DNA of 64,000 nt from Pseudobutyrivibrio ruminis DSM 9787. GTDB taxonomy: Bacteria > Bacillota > Clostridia > Lachnospirales > Lachnospiraceae. Within the stretch, counting starts at the first letter, position 1. Each line of letters begins with the position of its first letter. A program made the translations under genes and the position numbers. Positions 42,930-52,340 of the stretch are shown here, piece after piece. The stretch lies in contig NZ_OBMR01000002.1 in assembly GCF_900218035.1 (NCBI RefSeq), forward strand, positions 186,001 through 250,000. The letters are read 5' to 3'. The notes under the pieces were generated by a model. It was not told the origin of the DNA. It did not search any database and was given only the letters and a program-made list of their open reading frames with translations.

Positions 42930-44066
42930 TTACTGTTCTCCTGCTTCCATTGAGGCAAGCTTGTTTTTCTTGTAAGTAGCAAATTCTCCTGCATCTAAAG
43001 CGTTTCTAATCTCTTCCATCATTGTGTTATAGAAGTATAAATTGTGAAGAACGCAAAGTCTCATTCCAAGCATTTCCTTTGCTTTAAGCAAATGACGAAT
43101 ATAAGCTCTTGAGTAAGTCTTACATGCTGGACAACCACAGCCTTCTTCGATAGGTCTCATATCCTTTTCAAACTTCTGATTGAAAAGATTAAGCTTGCCA
43201 TGATTTGTATATACATGACCATGACGTCCATTACGGCTAGGATATACGCAATCAAAGAAATCTACACCTCTGTCAACTGCTTCCAGAATATTAGCAGGTG
43301 TACCAACGCCCATTAAGTATGTAGGCTTATTCTGAGGTAGATATGGTACTACATGATCAAGAACATCATACATCTGTTCATGACTCTCGCCAACAGCAAG
43401 ACCACCTACTGCATATCCAGGTAAATCAAGCTCTGAAATAGCCTTGGCGTGCTCGATTCTGATGTCATTATAGATTGCTCCCTGATTAATACCAAAGAGC
43501 AACTGCTCTTTATTAATTGTATCTGGCAATGAATTAAGACGAGCCATCTCTTCCTTACAACGATGAAGCCATCGTGTAGTACGAGCCACAGAATCTTCTA
43601 CGTATTTACGTTCTGCAAGTGCTGGTGGGCACTCATCAAAGGCCATAGCAATTGTAGAACCAAGGTTTGACTGAATCTGCATTGATTCTTCTGGACCCAT
43701 AAAGATCTTGCGGCCATCTATGTGGGAATTAAAGGTTACACCTTCTTCTTTGATTTTACGAATACCAGCAAGTGAGAACACCTGGAATCCGCCTGAATCT
43801 GTAAGGATTGGTCTATCCCATGCCATAAACTTATGAAGACCACCAAGCTCCTTAATAAGCTTATCTCCTGTACGAACATGCAAATGATAGGTGTTTGAAA
43901 GCTCCACCTGGCATTTGATATCTCTTAAATCGTCTGTAGATACAGCGCCCTTGATTGCAGCAACTGTGCCAACATTCATGAATACAGGTGTTTCGATAAC
44001 ACCGTGAGCAGTATGGAATCGACCTCTTTTAGCTCGACCTTCTGTTTTTAACAATTCGTATTTCAA
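42930..44066 (-). CDS. tgt: Queuine/preQ1 tRNA-guanine transglycosylase (TTG start)
   Basis: Exchanges guanine 34 of GUN-anticodon tRNAs for a queuosine precursor. The 378-residue protein has ILTDSGGFQVFSL with the general-base Asp, FDECPPAL, YAVGGLAVGESHEQMY, the nucleophile region GVDFFDCVYPSRNGRHG and the zinc ligands CGCPACKTYS. The start is TTG at 44066, overlapping the aroC stop as TTGA, with AAGGAG 11 nt upstream. Queuosine synthesis genes are not in the window. Confidence 0.97.
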   Translation of the reverse strand: MKYELLKTEGRAKRGRFHTAHGVIETPVFMNVGTVAAIKGAVSTDDLRDIKCQVELSNTYHLHVRTGDKLIKELGGLHKFMAWDRPILTDSGGFQVFSLAGIRKIKEEGVTFNSHIDGRKIFMGPEESMQIQSNLGSTIAMAFDECPPALAERKYVEDSVARTTRWLHRCKEEMARLNSLPDTINKEQLLFGINQGAIYNDIRIEHAKAISELDLPGYAVGGLAVGESHEQMYDVLDHVVPYLPQNKPTYLMGVGTPANILEAVDRGVDFFDCVYPSRNGRHGHVYTNHGKLNLFNQKFEKDMRPIEEGCGCPACKTYSRAYIRHLLKAKEMLGMRLCVLHNLYFYNTMMEEIRNALDAGEFATYKKNKLASMEAGEQ

Positions 44067-45157
44067 TTCTTATAAAACTCCTTAATATAATCTACTCTAT
44101 CTGTCATATGTGAAAGCAACGCATCACAAATTGTAATAGCACACATAGCCTCTACCACAACTACAGCACGAGGAACAATCACAGGATCATGTCTACCATG
44201 GATTTCAATATCTACATCCTCATGTTTTTCATTAACAGTAGCCTGCACTTGAGCAATAGATGGAGTTGGCTTAATAGCGCATCGGACAATAATATCATCT
44301 CCATCTGAGATGCCGCCCAGGATACCACCACTATGATTAGTGACCTTTGTCACAACCCCGTTATCCATTCTGAAATTGTCATTATTAATGCTGCCTAGAG
44401 TCTTTGAAGCAGCAAAGCCATCACCAATTTCAACGCCTTTTACAGAGCCAACAGATACAAGAGCCTGAGCTAATTTAGCATCAAGCTTTTCAAAAACAGG
44501 ATCTCCTATGCCTGCTGGAACACCAGTAATAAGACATTCGATTACTCCACCAGCGCTATCCTTGTTAAGCATACAAGCTTCCAGGTATTCTTCTGCCTTT
44601 TTAGCAGCCACTGCATCTGGCATGCAAAGCGGATTGTTGTCTCTTTCAGATAAATCAAAATCATAGATTTTAATGTCGCCAATAGACTTAGTATAGGCGC
44701 AAACGGTAATTCCAACCTCATTTAAAAGCTTGGCGCAAATAGCACCAGCTGCTACACGGCCGATAGTTTCTCTTCCAGATGAACGCCCACCACCACGGTA
44801 GTCTCTAAGCCCAAACTTTTCAATGAAGCCGTAATCAGCATGGCCAGGCCTAAAAGTAGTGGCAATATTCCCATAATCCTTCGAGTGCTGATCCTTGTTT
44901 TCAATCATCAAAGATATTGGTGTACCAGTAGTATCACCCTCAAACACACCAGAAAGAATAACAACCTCATCTCCTTCTGCTCTGGCAGTCGTATACTTAG
45001 ACTGTCCAGGCTTTCTTCTATCAAGATATGGTTGAATATCTTCTTCTGAAAGCTTTAAGCCAGCAGGAAAACCATCTATAACAACGCCAAGGGCTTTGCC
45101 ATGAGATTCTCCCCAAGTTGTCACTGAAATTCTATTGCCAAATGTAGACCCTGCCAT
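44063..45157 (-). CDS. aroC: Chorismate synthase
   Basis: Last step of the shikimate pathway, converting EPSP to chorismate with reduced FMN. The 364-residue protein has FGNRISVTTWGESHGKALG, RPGHADYGFIEKFGLRDYRG, GGRSSGRETIGRVAAGA and RHDPVIVPRAV, all family signatures. The ATG follows AGGAGGAG. It lies just after a terminator; I saw no clear promoter in the 60-bp gap. Overlaps tgt by 4 nt. Confidence 0.97.
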   Translation of the reverse strand: MAGSTFGNRISVTTWGESHGKALGVVIDGFPAGLKLSEEDIQPYLDRRKPGQSKYTTARAEGDEVVILSGVFEGDTTGTPISLMIENKDQHSKDYGNIATTFRPGHADYGFIEKFGLRDYRGGGRSSGRETIGRVAAGAICAKLLNEVGITVCAYTKSIGDIKIYDFDLSERDNNPLCMPDAVAAKKAEEYLEACMLNKDSAGGVIECLITGVPAGIGDPVFEKLDAKLAQALVSVGSVKGVEIGDGFAASKTLGSINNDNFRMDNGVVTKVTNHSGGILGGISDGDDIIVRCAIKPTPSIAQVQATVNEKHEDVDIEIHGRHDPVIVPRAVVVVEAMCAITICDALLSHMTDRVDYIKEFYKN

Positions 45158-45171
45158 ATTCTCCTCCTATG

Positions 45172-45198
45172 AAAAAAGGGCTGCGCCTTGCAGCCCTT
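45172..45198 (-). terminator. Terminator ending the yrzL-to-lactonase operon
   Basis: A perfect 9-bp stem (45176-45184 with 45190-45198) with a 5-nt loop and a T run on the minus strand, 20 nt after the lactonase stop codon. Confidence 0.92.
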
Positions 45199-45217
45199 AG
45201 ATAATACATACGATAAT

Positions 45218-46273
45218 TTATTTTATCTTTACAACAACAATACTATTAGGCTTAGCAATTTTGATAGGTGCATTCTGCATTAAAGAATGTCCTGTCTTCT
45301 TATCAATAGTAAAGCTTCGAATTTCATTTGTATCATGATTTAGTGAAACATAATACTTATCCTTAGGCAAAACAGCAAAGCTCTTTGGATAATCTCCACT
45401 GATGAAACTGTGTGAGAAATACTTAATCTTTCCTGATCTAGCATCACGCTCATACATGCAGATAGCATTTAATCCATCAACACTGGCATATACGAACTTG
45501 CCATCCTCGCCAAATTTAATGTTTGTTCCTGTACTGATTTCCTCATCAACACCAACAAGAAGTGATACTGTCTGGATGTTTTCGAAATCAGGATGATCCT
45601 CGATAATATGATAATCGTAAACTAAAATCTCATTAGACATTTCAGTAATTACATATGCATATTTTCCATCTGGAGAAAACTTCATTTTAAGTGGAGCTGA
45701 ACCCATTGCGCAACGAACAATATCAACAAGATGAAGCTTGCCCATTTCATAGTCTACTTCGTAAATCTTAATCTGATGAAGACCATTTTCTACAGCACAA
45801 AGGAATCTCTCATCTGGAGTAAGTTCAACACATGTGCAATGTGGATACAAAGGACGATCTGCTACTGATTTACCAATTCCCTGATGGAAAATACCATCAG
45901 CAATACCGCCTATGCTTCCATCCTCGTTGAGTTTCATCATTGAAACACGACCATCATGATAACCTGCTACAAAAAGATATCTGTTCTGTGAGTCAACGCA
46001 AAGGTTACAACCTCTCATACCGCCAACCCATTCCTGGTTCATCTTTTCAAGATCACCATTTTCAAGAATCTTGAAGGAAGCAACACCTTCATCTGCAATA
46101 GAATAAAGATATTTGTTATCCTTTGAATTAATGATGTCTGATGGATTGTTGATAGGAGCTACGCTCTGTTCAACCATCTTTCCTGTGTCAGGATCAACAT
46201 CATAAACATAAATACCAACGCTAGTCTCATGTGTATAGGTTCCCACATAAGCCACATATTTGCTCTCTGCCAT
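45218..46273 (-). CDS. Lactonase-family beta-propeller protein (6-phosphogluconolactonase-like)
   Basis: A 351-residue seven-bladed propeller of the YbhE/Pgl lactonase family, which can hydrolyse 6-phosphogluconolactone. Family stretches are YVGTYTHETSVGIYVYDVD at the N terminus, YPHCTCVELTPDERFLCAVE, SAPLKMKFSPDGKYAYV and FSHSFISGDYPKSFAV. No other pentose phosphate gene is adjacent and propellers have diverse roles, so the reaction is uncertain. The ATG follows GAGGAGA. Last gene of the operon. Confidence 0.88.
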   Translation of the reverse strand: MAESKYVAYVGTYTHETSVGIYVYDVDPDTGKMVEQSVAPINNPSDIINSKDNKYLYSIADEGVASFKILENGDLEKMNQEWVGGMRGCNLCVDSQNRYLFVAGYHDGRVSMMKLNEDGSIGGIADGIFHQGIGKSVADRPLYPHCTCVELTPDERFLCAVENGLHQIKIYEVDYEMGKLHLVDIVRCAMGSAPLKMKFSPDGKYAYVITEMSNEILVYDYHIIEDHPDFENIQTVSLLVGVDEEISTGTNIKFGEDGKFVYASVDGLNAICMYERDARSGKIKYFSHSFISGDYPKSFAVLPKDKYYVSLNHDTNEIRSFTIDKKTGHSLMQNAPIKIAKPNSIVVVKIK

Positions 46274-46294
46274 TATATTCTCCTCGTAACTAAC

Positions 46295-47521
46295 TTATGC
46301 TTCTTTTCTTCTTAAAATGTCGAACTCATCAGGAGTAACGCTAAGCTTAATGAAAAGCTTCTGCTTTGGATGTGGACATGACTCCATATCTTCTCCCTCT
46401 TCGTTTTTGATTCCAAGAACTTCTACCTCTATATTATCTCCATTTGGCTTCATAATTTCAATAGTTTCACCAACTGAAAATTTATTACGCTGCTCAATCT
46501 CAAAGTATCCCTCTGAATTTAGCTTACCTGTAATACCAAGGTATGTATAACCTATATTATATGTGTTGTTATCATATATCTGTGATTCCTCAGATGGCTT
46601 TCCATAGAAGAATCCAGTAGTGAACTGACGATAAGTACATGCAGAAATCTGCTCCTTGTACCAATCAAGGTTAGCAAGATATTTTTCTTCGGATTCCTTG
46701 CAGTCATCAATAGCCTTGCGGTATGTACGTGCAACAGTTGCTACATAAAGAGCTGTCTTCATACGTCCTTCGATTTTAAAGCTATCGATACCAGAATCTA
46801 AAAGATCAGGAACATGCTCAATCATGCACAAATCTTTTGAATTGAAAATGTATGTACCACGCTCATTTTCGTATACTGGGAGATACTCTCCTGGACGCTG
46901 CTCCTCAACAACTGCATACTTCCAGCGACATGGATGTGTGCACTCGCCGTGATTAGCATCTCTACCTGTAAAGTAGTTTGAAAGAAGACATCTACCAGAA
47001 TATGAAATGCACATAGCACCATGAATAAATGTCTCGATTTCTAAATCATCCGGAATATTTGCTCTGATTTCTTTGATTTCTTTAAGAGAGAGCTCTCTAG
47101 CTGAAACAACACGCTTCGCACCAAGTTCATACCAGAACTTATATGTACCATAATTTGTGTTGTTTGCCTGTGTGCTTATGTGACGCTCGATATCTGGGCA
47201 GATTTCCTTTGCCAACATAAATACTGCAGGGTCAGCAATAATAAGAGCATCTGGCTTAATCTCATTAAGCTCTCTAAAATATTCTTTTACGCCTTCGAGG
47301 TCTTCGTTGTGAGCAAGGATATTTGATGTAACATAAACCTTTACACCATGCTCGTGAGCAAACTTGATACCCTCAATCATATCCTCTTTAGAAAAGTTTT
47401 TAGCCTTAGCACGAAGTCCATAAACTTCTCCACCAATATAAACTGCATCAGCTCCATATATTACAGCAACCTTAAGAACTTCAAGGCTGCTTGCTGGAAC
47501 TAGTAATTCTGTATCTCTCAT
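46295..47521 (-). CDS. U32 peptidase-family protein, tRNA uridine hydroxylase TrhP-like
   Basis: Annotated as collagenase-like peptidase U32, but members of this clade (TrhP, YrrO) are needed for prephenate-dependent 5-hydroxylation of wobble uridine in tRNA. The 408-residue protein starts with ELLVPASSLEVLKVAVIYGA and contains the cysteines of a probable Fe-S site in CISYSGRCLLSNYF and HGECTHPCRWKY, then the SFKIEGRMKTALYVA motif. It overlaps by 4 nt the TrmR-like methyltransferase, the enzyme acting next in B. subtilis, which supports the tRNA role. Confidence 0.88.
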   Translation of the reverse strand: MRDTELLVPASSLEVLKVAVIYGADAVYIGGEVYGLRAKAKNFSKEDMIEGIKFAHEHGVKVYVTSNILAHNEDLEGVKEYFRELNEIKPDALIIADPAVFMLAKEICPDIERHISTQANNTNYGTYKFWYELGAKRVVSARELSLKEIKEIRANIPDDLEIETFIHGAMCISYSGRCLLSNYFTGRDANHGECTHPCRWKYAVVEEQRPGEYLPVYENERGTYIFNSKDLCMIEHVPDLLDSGIDSFKIEGRMKTALYVATVARTYRKAIDDCKESEEKYLANLDWYKEQISACTYRQFTTGFFYGKPSEESQIYDNNTYNIGYTYLGITGKLNSEGYFEIEQRNKFSVGETIEIMKPNGDNIEVEVLGIKNEEGEDMESCPHPKQKLFIKLSVTPDEFDILRRKEA

Positions 47522-48165
47522 TTTGTTCCTTTCACACTAATACTAACTCCATCCCCCAATGGCAAAATAGTTGTGTTAAATTCTCCATCATGGGTAAGTT
47601 CAAATAAGTAATCGCGCATACGTTTATGAATAGTACGATTACGTCTTGTGATTGCATATCTGGATTCGATTATATCGCCATCCTGAAGGACATTGTCTGT
47701 TACAACCACTCCTCCATCTCTAATGAGACGCTTGATCTGAGGCCAGAAATTAATGTACTGACCTTTGGCTGCATCCATGAAAATAAAATCATATGGTCCT
47801 TCCAATGTAGGAAGAATCTCCATGGCATCACCTTCTAAAAGAGTTATTTGCCCATCCTTACCTGCTCTTACAAAATTGTTGTTTGCAATAGGAATGCGAG
47901 GCTCATAGTTTTCTATTGTGGTGATGACTGCATCCTCACCAGCTGTCTCTGCCATGAGGCAAGCTGAAAAGCCAACAGCCGCACCAACCTCAAGAATCTT
48001 CTTAGGCTGGTGAAGCTTTATAAGTGTCTGTAAAAGATTTATTGTCTCTGTGCGAATAATAGGCACATATGTATCCAACGCCTCTTTCCTGATTTCTGAA
48101 AGCACCGGGCTTAGCTCAGGATAAAGACTGTTTAAGTATGTGGTATATCTTTCGTCTACAATCAT
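47518..48165 (-). CDS. O-methyltransferase, tRNA 5-hydroxyuridine methyltransferase TrmR-like
   Basis: SAM-dependent class I methyltransferase of 215 residues. The SAM motif is ILEVGAAVGFSACLMAE, followed by ITTIENYEPRI, FIFMDAAKGQYINFW and VVVTDNVLQDGDI, the pattern of the metal-dependent O-methyltransferase 3 family. The neighbouring TrhP-like gene points to TrmR (YrrM), which makes 5-methoxyuridine at tRNA position 34. The ATG is 1 nt past the rnjA stop codon and probably coupled to it. Confidence 0.88.
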   Translation of the reverse strand: MIVDERYTTYLNSLYPELSPVLSEIRKEALDTYVPIIRTETINLLQTLIKLHQPKKILEVGAAVGFSACLMAETAGEDAVITTIENYEPRIPIANNNFVRAGKDGQITLLEGDAMEILPTLEGPYDFIFMDAAKGQYINFWPQIKRLIRDGGVVVTDNVLQDGDIIESRYAITRRNRTIHKRMRDYLFELTHDGEFNTTILPLGDGVSISVKGTK

Positions 48166-48166
48166 T

Positions 48167-49843
48167 TTAAACTTCCATGATAATTGGAATAATCATAGGA
48201 CGTCTCTGAGTCTCATGCCATACGAAATCAGAAAGATTGTCCCTGATATCTGCCTTAATCTTATTCCAATCTGTAATATTCTTCTCCTCAAGAACTTCCA
48301 TAGTTTCTGTAAGGACTGCTCGAGCGCTTTCCATAAGGTCTTCTGAATCTCTAACATATACGAAACCACGGGATACAATATCAGGACCAGCTAATACTGT
48401 ACCTGAAGCACTGTCAAGGGTAAGAACTACAATAATAATTCCATCCTCAGCAAGCTTTTGTCTATCTCTAAGAACGATGTTTCCAACATCACCAACACCG
48501 ATACCATCAACCATGATAGCACCAGTGTGAACATGACCTGAAACCTTGGCATAATTATCACCAAGCTCTAATACATCGCCTGAACGAATGATTTTGATAT
48601 GGTCATGATCCCATCCTAAAGACTCTGCAATACGTGCCTGAGCTGTAAGGTGCTTGTATTCACCATGAACAGGAATAGCGAACTGTGGACGTACAAGAGA
48701 ATAAATAAGCTTAATCTCCTCAGCACAAGCATGTCCTGATACGTGTACATCCTGCATAACAATTTCTGCACCACGCATTGTCAAATCGTTAATTACATTT
48801 GAAACGGCCTTCTCATTTCCAGGAATTGGGTGAGAAGAAAATACAATCATATCTCCTGGCTTAATCTGAACCTTTTTATGAGTTCCATTAGCCATACGAG
48901 AAAGTGCTGCCATAGACTCGCCCTGAGAACCTGTAGTAACAAGTACTACCTTTTCATCTGGGTAAGACTTAAGTGACTCAATATCGATAAGTGTATTGTC
49001 TGGAATCTGTAGGTATCCAAGCTTTGAAGCTGTCTCAATAGTGTTGACCATTGAGCGACCTTCTACACATACCTTACGTCCGTATTTATCTGCAGAGTTG
49101 ATAATCTGCTGAACACGGTCAACATTTGATGCAAATGTAGCAATAATAATTCTAGATGAATCATTATCAGCAAAGATGGAATCGATAGTCTTTCCTACTG
49201 TCTTTTCAGACGCAGTAAAACCAGGGCGCTCAGCATTTGTAGAATCGCACATAAGCGCAAGTACACCCTTTTTACCGATTTCACCAAGGCGCTGTAAATC
49301 GATTGGATCACCATAAACAGGTGTGTAATCAACTTTAAAATCGCCTGTATGGACAACGATACCAGCTGGTGAATAAATCGCAAGTGCAGCCGCATCCTGA
49401 ATACTATGATTTGTACGAATGAACTCTACTCTAAATTCACCTGCGTTGATATGTGTACCATATTTAACTACCTTACGCTTAACCTTAGTAAGCATTTTGT
49501 GCTCCTCAAGCTTGTGTTCAATCAAGCCGTTTGTGAGCTTTGTCGAATAAATAGGACAAACATTAAGATCCTTAAATACATAAGGAATAGCACCTATATG
49601 ATCCTCGTGACCATGGGTGATAAAAAAGCCTTTAAGCTTGTCCTGGTTCTCCTTCAGATATGTTATATCTGGAATAACCAGATCTACGCCCAACATATCA
49701 TCCTCAGGAAATGAAAGTCCGCAATCCACAACAATAATACTGTCTCCATACTCGAAAGCAGTAATATTCATGCCGATCTGCTCAAGACCTCCAAGTGGAA
49801 TAATCTTTAGCCTTTCAGCCTTCTGTTCAGTTTTCTTCTTCAA
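48167..49843 (-). CDS. rnjA: Ribonuclease J (TTG start)
   Basis: Metallo-beta-lactamase/beta-CASP ribonuclease with endo- and 5'-3' exo-activity, central to mRNA decay and rRNA processing. The 558-residue protein has the metal ligands in THGHEDHIGAIPY and VHTGDFKVD, the beta-CASP region with ASNVDRVQQII and SSHPIPGNE, PVHGEYKHLTAQARIA and a C-terminal domain. The start is TTG at 49843, 7 nt after AGGAGG. A second RNase J paralogue is not in the window. Confidence 0.96.
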   Translation of the reverse strand: MKKKTEQKAERLKIIPLGGLEQIGMNITAFEYGDSIIVVDCGLSFPEDDMLGVDLVIPDITYLKENQDKLKGFFITHGHEDHIGAIPYVFKDLNVCPIYSTKLTNGLIEHKLEEHKMLTKVKRKVVKYGTHINAGEFRVEFIRTNHSIQDAAALAIYSPAGIVVHTGDFKVDYTPVYGDPIDLQRLGEIGKKGVLALMCDSTNAERPGFTASEKTVGKTIDSIFADNDSSRIIIATFASNVDRVQQIINSADKYGRKVCVEGRSMVNTIETASKLGYLQIPDNTLIDIESLKSYPDEKVVLVTTGSQGESMAALSRMANGTHKKVQIKPGDMIVFSSHPIPGNEKAVSNVINDLTMRGAEIVMQDVHVSGHACAEEIKLIYSLVRPQFAIPVHGEYKHLTAQARIAESLGWDHDHIKIIRSGDVLELGDNYAKVSGHVHTGAIMVDGIGVGDVGNIVLRDRQKLAEDGIIIVVLTLDSASGTVLAGPDIVSRGFVYVRDSEDLMESARAVLTETMEVLEEKNITDWNKIKADIRDNLSDFVWHETQRRPMIIPIIMEV

Positions 49844-49868
49844 AAATAAACCTCCTAATTGTAATCAA

Positions 49869-50132
49869 TTAATAATCAATGTCAGCATCGTCGCCAACTA
49901 ATTCTTCAAATAATTTTGCTACTGCATCAAACTCAACATCGTCCTCAACAACATCGTAAATAACTTCACCGTTGTCTTCCGATACCTCTTTGAGAATAAA
50001 TGCATCAGCGTCTTCATTTTCATCCTGGCTGTCGCATACAAGAAGATATTTTACACCTGATAACTGTGTCTCTTCGATAACATATACTGGTAAATCTTCT
50101 CCGTCAGCTCCTGATAAAATAATCTGTTCCAT
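49869..50132 (-). CDS. DUF1292 family protein (YrzB)
   Basis: An 87-residue, very acidic protein (DENEDADAFILKEVSEDNG) of unknown function. It follows ruvX by 8 nt, as yrzB does in the yrzL-yrrK-yrzB cluster of Firmicutes. The beta-rich middle ELPVYVIEETQLSGVKYLLVC matches the family. The ATG follows AAGGAG. Confidence 0.9.
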   Translation of the reverse strand: MEQIILSGADGEDLPVYVIEETQLSGVKYLLVCDSQDENEDADAFILKEVSEDNGEVIYDVVEDDVEFDAVAKLFEELVGDDADIDY

Positions 50133-50140
50133 AAAACTCC

Positions 50141-50572
50141 TTATTTATCTCGATGATTGTCGAGATAGTCCTGTAATATAATTGCAGCTGCAATTTGATC
50201 AATAAATTTCTTTCTGTCTTTTTTATCAACACCAGATTCTTCAAGAATCTCGTCTGCATACATGGTAGTGAGTCTCTCATCAATGAGGACTATAGGTATA
50301 TCAACACGCTTTTCTAAAAGTTCCTTGAACTTAATAGTGTCTTCACATCGAAAGCCTTCGGTATCATCCATATTTAAAGGATAACCAAGGACGATTGTAG
50401 ACACTTGATATTCATCGCATAATTCTTTGATACGAACTAAAGTATGACGTAGTTTACTAGCTCTATCACGAGTAATAGTTTCTAATTCCTGTGCAGTCAA
50501 AAGTAAGGGGTCACTAATCGCGACCCCCACTGTTTTGGTTCCATAATCTAGACCAAGAATTCTGCCACTCAT
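50141..50572 (-). CDS. ruvX: RuvX/YqgF-family RNase H-like nuclease
   Basis: Putative Holliday junction resolvase, also implicated in 16S rRNA 5'-end processing. The 143-residue protein has the catalytic Asp in RILGLDYGTKTVGVAISD, the Glu/Asp sites in VLGYPLNMD and VLIDERLTT, and ends with the DQIAAAIILQDYLD helix. The ATG at 50572 shares one base with the yrzL stop codon. Confidence 0.94.
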   Translation of the reverse strand: MSGRILGLDYGTKTVGVAISDPLLLTAQELETITRDRASKLRHTLVRIKELCDEYQVSTIVLGYPLNMDDTEGFRCEDTIKFKELLEKRVDIPIVLIDERLTTMYADEILEESGVDKKDRKKFIDQIAAAIILQDYLDNHRDK

Positions 50573-50838
50573 TACTTGCTCCAACTCTCGTTGATGATGT
50601 ATTCCTTGAGTAGCTCCTCTACAAGCTCATCACGCTCAACCTTCATAATAAGGCTTCGTGCATTGTTATGACTTGTAATATATGTAGGATCACCTGACAT
50701 GATATATCCTACAATCTGGTTAACAGGATTGTAGCCTTTTTCCGATAATGCTCCATAAACCTGTTCTAAAACTTCTTTTACCCCAACAGGATTTTCTTTT
50801 TGAACTTTAAAATATTGTGTGTTACTTAAATCTGCCAT
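50572..50838 (-). CDS. IreB-family regulatory phosphoprotein (YrzL/UPF0297)
   Basis: An 88-residue protein of the UPF0297/IreB family; in Enterococcus IreB is phosphorylated by the PASTA kinase IreK and affects cephalosporin resistance. Seen are [10 protein letters not shown], in which the Thr is a candidate phosphosite, [20 protein letters not shown] and [20 protein letters not shown]. First gene of the operon to the lactonase. The 68-bp gap upstream is AT-rich and gives only weak promoter matches. Confidence 0.93.
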   Translation of the reverse strand: MADLSNTQYFKVQKENPVGVKEVLEQVYGALSEKGYNPVNQIVGYIMSGDPTYITSHNNARSLIMKVERDELVEELLKEYIINESWSK

Positions 50839-50906
50839 ATCTACCTCGTATTAATAAAAATATCCCACACTAAAAATCTATTACAATAATATTAATATAC
50901 AAATGG

Positions 50907-52229
50907 CTAAATTTCAACAATCAAGTACTCATTATCTTTTGTGATGGAAACAGCTGTTGCCTTAACAATCACATTAGATAATGATTCTCCGTTTGACTTA
51001 ATCGCACATTTTATATATTCCTTTGAAAATCCTACGAAGTAATTTTCACCATCAATCTGCGCTTCTTCTTCAAAAAGAATATCAAGCTCCTGACCAATGT
51101 GGTTTTGTCTGTAAGCTTTTGTCTGGATATTTCCTGCTTCGATGAGCTTAGCGCTTCTCTCTTTTTTGACTGCATTTATAATCTGATTTGGCATAGTAGC
51201 AGCCTTTGTGCCAGCACGCTTTGAATACGCAAATACATGAAGCTCTGCAAATGCGATTTCATCAACATATGCAACAGTCTCATTAAACTCTTCTTCTGTT
51301 TCACCAGGAAAACCTACGATTATGTCAGTAGTGATTGCTGGATTTGAAAAATACTTTCTAAGGATGTTAACTCCTTTAGTATACTCCTCAATTGTGTATT
51401 TTCTGTTCATTCTTTTAAGAACTGTATCGCAACCTGACTGAAGAGAAAGATGGAAATGAGGACACATCTTTTCAAGGGCAGAAACTCTCTTTGCAAAATC
51501 TTCTGTCACTATCTGTGGCTCAAGTGAACCCATACGAATACGTTCAATTCCATCTATTTTATGAACAGCTTCAAGCAAATCAGCTAAGTCGTAATCCTTA
51601 CCATTACCATAAGATGAAAGATGTATTCCTGTAATAACAACCTCTTTGTATCCAGCTTGAGCAAGGCCAGTAACTTCCTTGATTACGTCATCGATATCTC
51701 TACTTCTAATACGACCTCTTGCAAAAGGAATGATGCAATAACTGCAGAATTGATTACAGCCGTCCTGAACCTTTACAAAAGCTCGTGTATGTTCAGAGTC
51801 CTTTTCGATAATCATATTTTCATATGCAACGTTGCCATCATTTATATCAACGCACTCAAGAATTGGACCTTCTAAAGAATCACGTTTCTCGAAGAATTCA
51901 TGAACCTTTGCTACCAATTCATTCTTTTTATTGTTGCCAAGAATAATATCTGCGCCAAGCTCATCTGCAATATCTTTTCCAAAATTCTGCACATAACAGC
52001 CGGCAGCCACAACGCATGCATCTGGATTTAACTTTTTACATTTATGAATCATCTGACGAGATTTTCTGTCAGCAATATTCGTTACGGAACATGTATTTAT
52101 TACATAAACATCAGCGCTCTCATCGAATCCTACGATTGTAAAACCGTCTTTTTTGAGGAGCTCTTCCATTGCTTCAGTTTCATATGCATTAACCTTGCAA
52201 CCAAGGTTATGTAAAGCAGCTTTTTTCAT
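50907..52229 (-). CDS. mtaB: tRNA t6A37 methylthiotransferase MtaB
   Basis: Radical SAM enzyme that adds a methylthio group to t6A37 in tRNALys. The 440-residue protein has the N-terminal UPF0004 domain with cysteines in NLGCKVNAYE, VINTCSVTN and AAGCYVQNFG, the radical SAM CxxxCxxC in QDGCNQFCSYCIIPFARG, and a C-terminal TRAM domain (about 370-440). NLGCKVNAYE places it in the MtaB rather than the MiaB branch. Divergent from the HPr-like gene. Confidence 0.96.
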   Translation of the reverse strand: MKKAALHNLGCKVNAYETEAMEELLKKDGFTIVGFDESADVYVINTCSVTNIADRKSRQMIHKCKKLNPDACVVAAGCYVQNFGKDIADELGADIILGNNKKNELVAKVHEFFEKRDSLEGPILECVDINDGNVAYENMIIEKDSEHTRAFVKVQDGCNQFCSYCIIPFARGRIRSRDIDDVIKEVTGLAQAGYKEVVITGIHLSSYGNGKDYDLADLLEAVHKIDGIERIRMGSLEPQIVTEDFAKRVSALEKMCPHFHLSLQSGCDTVLKRMNRKYTIEEYTKGVNILRKYFSNPAITTDIIVGFPGETEEEFNETVAYVDEIAFAELHVFAYSKRAGTKAATMPNQIINAVKKERSAKLIEAGNIQTKAYRQNHIGQELDILFEEEAQIDGENYFVGFSKEYIKCAIKSNGESLSNVIVKATAVSITKDNEYLIVEI

Positions 52230-52273
52230 TAGATTAAAAACCTTTCTATTTTTGTTAAAAGTGCAATACTTTA

Positions 52274-52302
52274 TTGACTTTTAGGTACCATTGTTTTAGT
52301 AT
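52274..52302 (+). promoter_or_regulatory. Probable promoter of the HPr-like gene
   Basis: TTGACT, 17 nt, TAGTAT. The -35 is five of six and the -10 four of six. A TATAAA three bases downstream is an alternative -10. Confidence 0.5.
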
Positions 52303-52340
52303 AAATTTATATTTTAAAACTATTAGAGGAGGCAAGCAGG

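Noticed and set aside
46295-47521. Secreted collagenase for the U32 protein
   Set aside because: There is no signal peptide, it contains Fe-S-type cysteines, and it is fused by overlap to a tRNA methyltransferase gene, so the tRNA-modification reading fits better.
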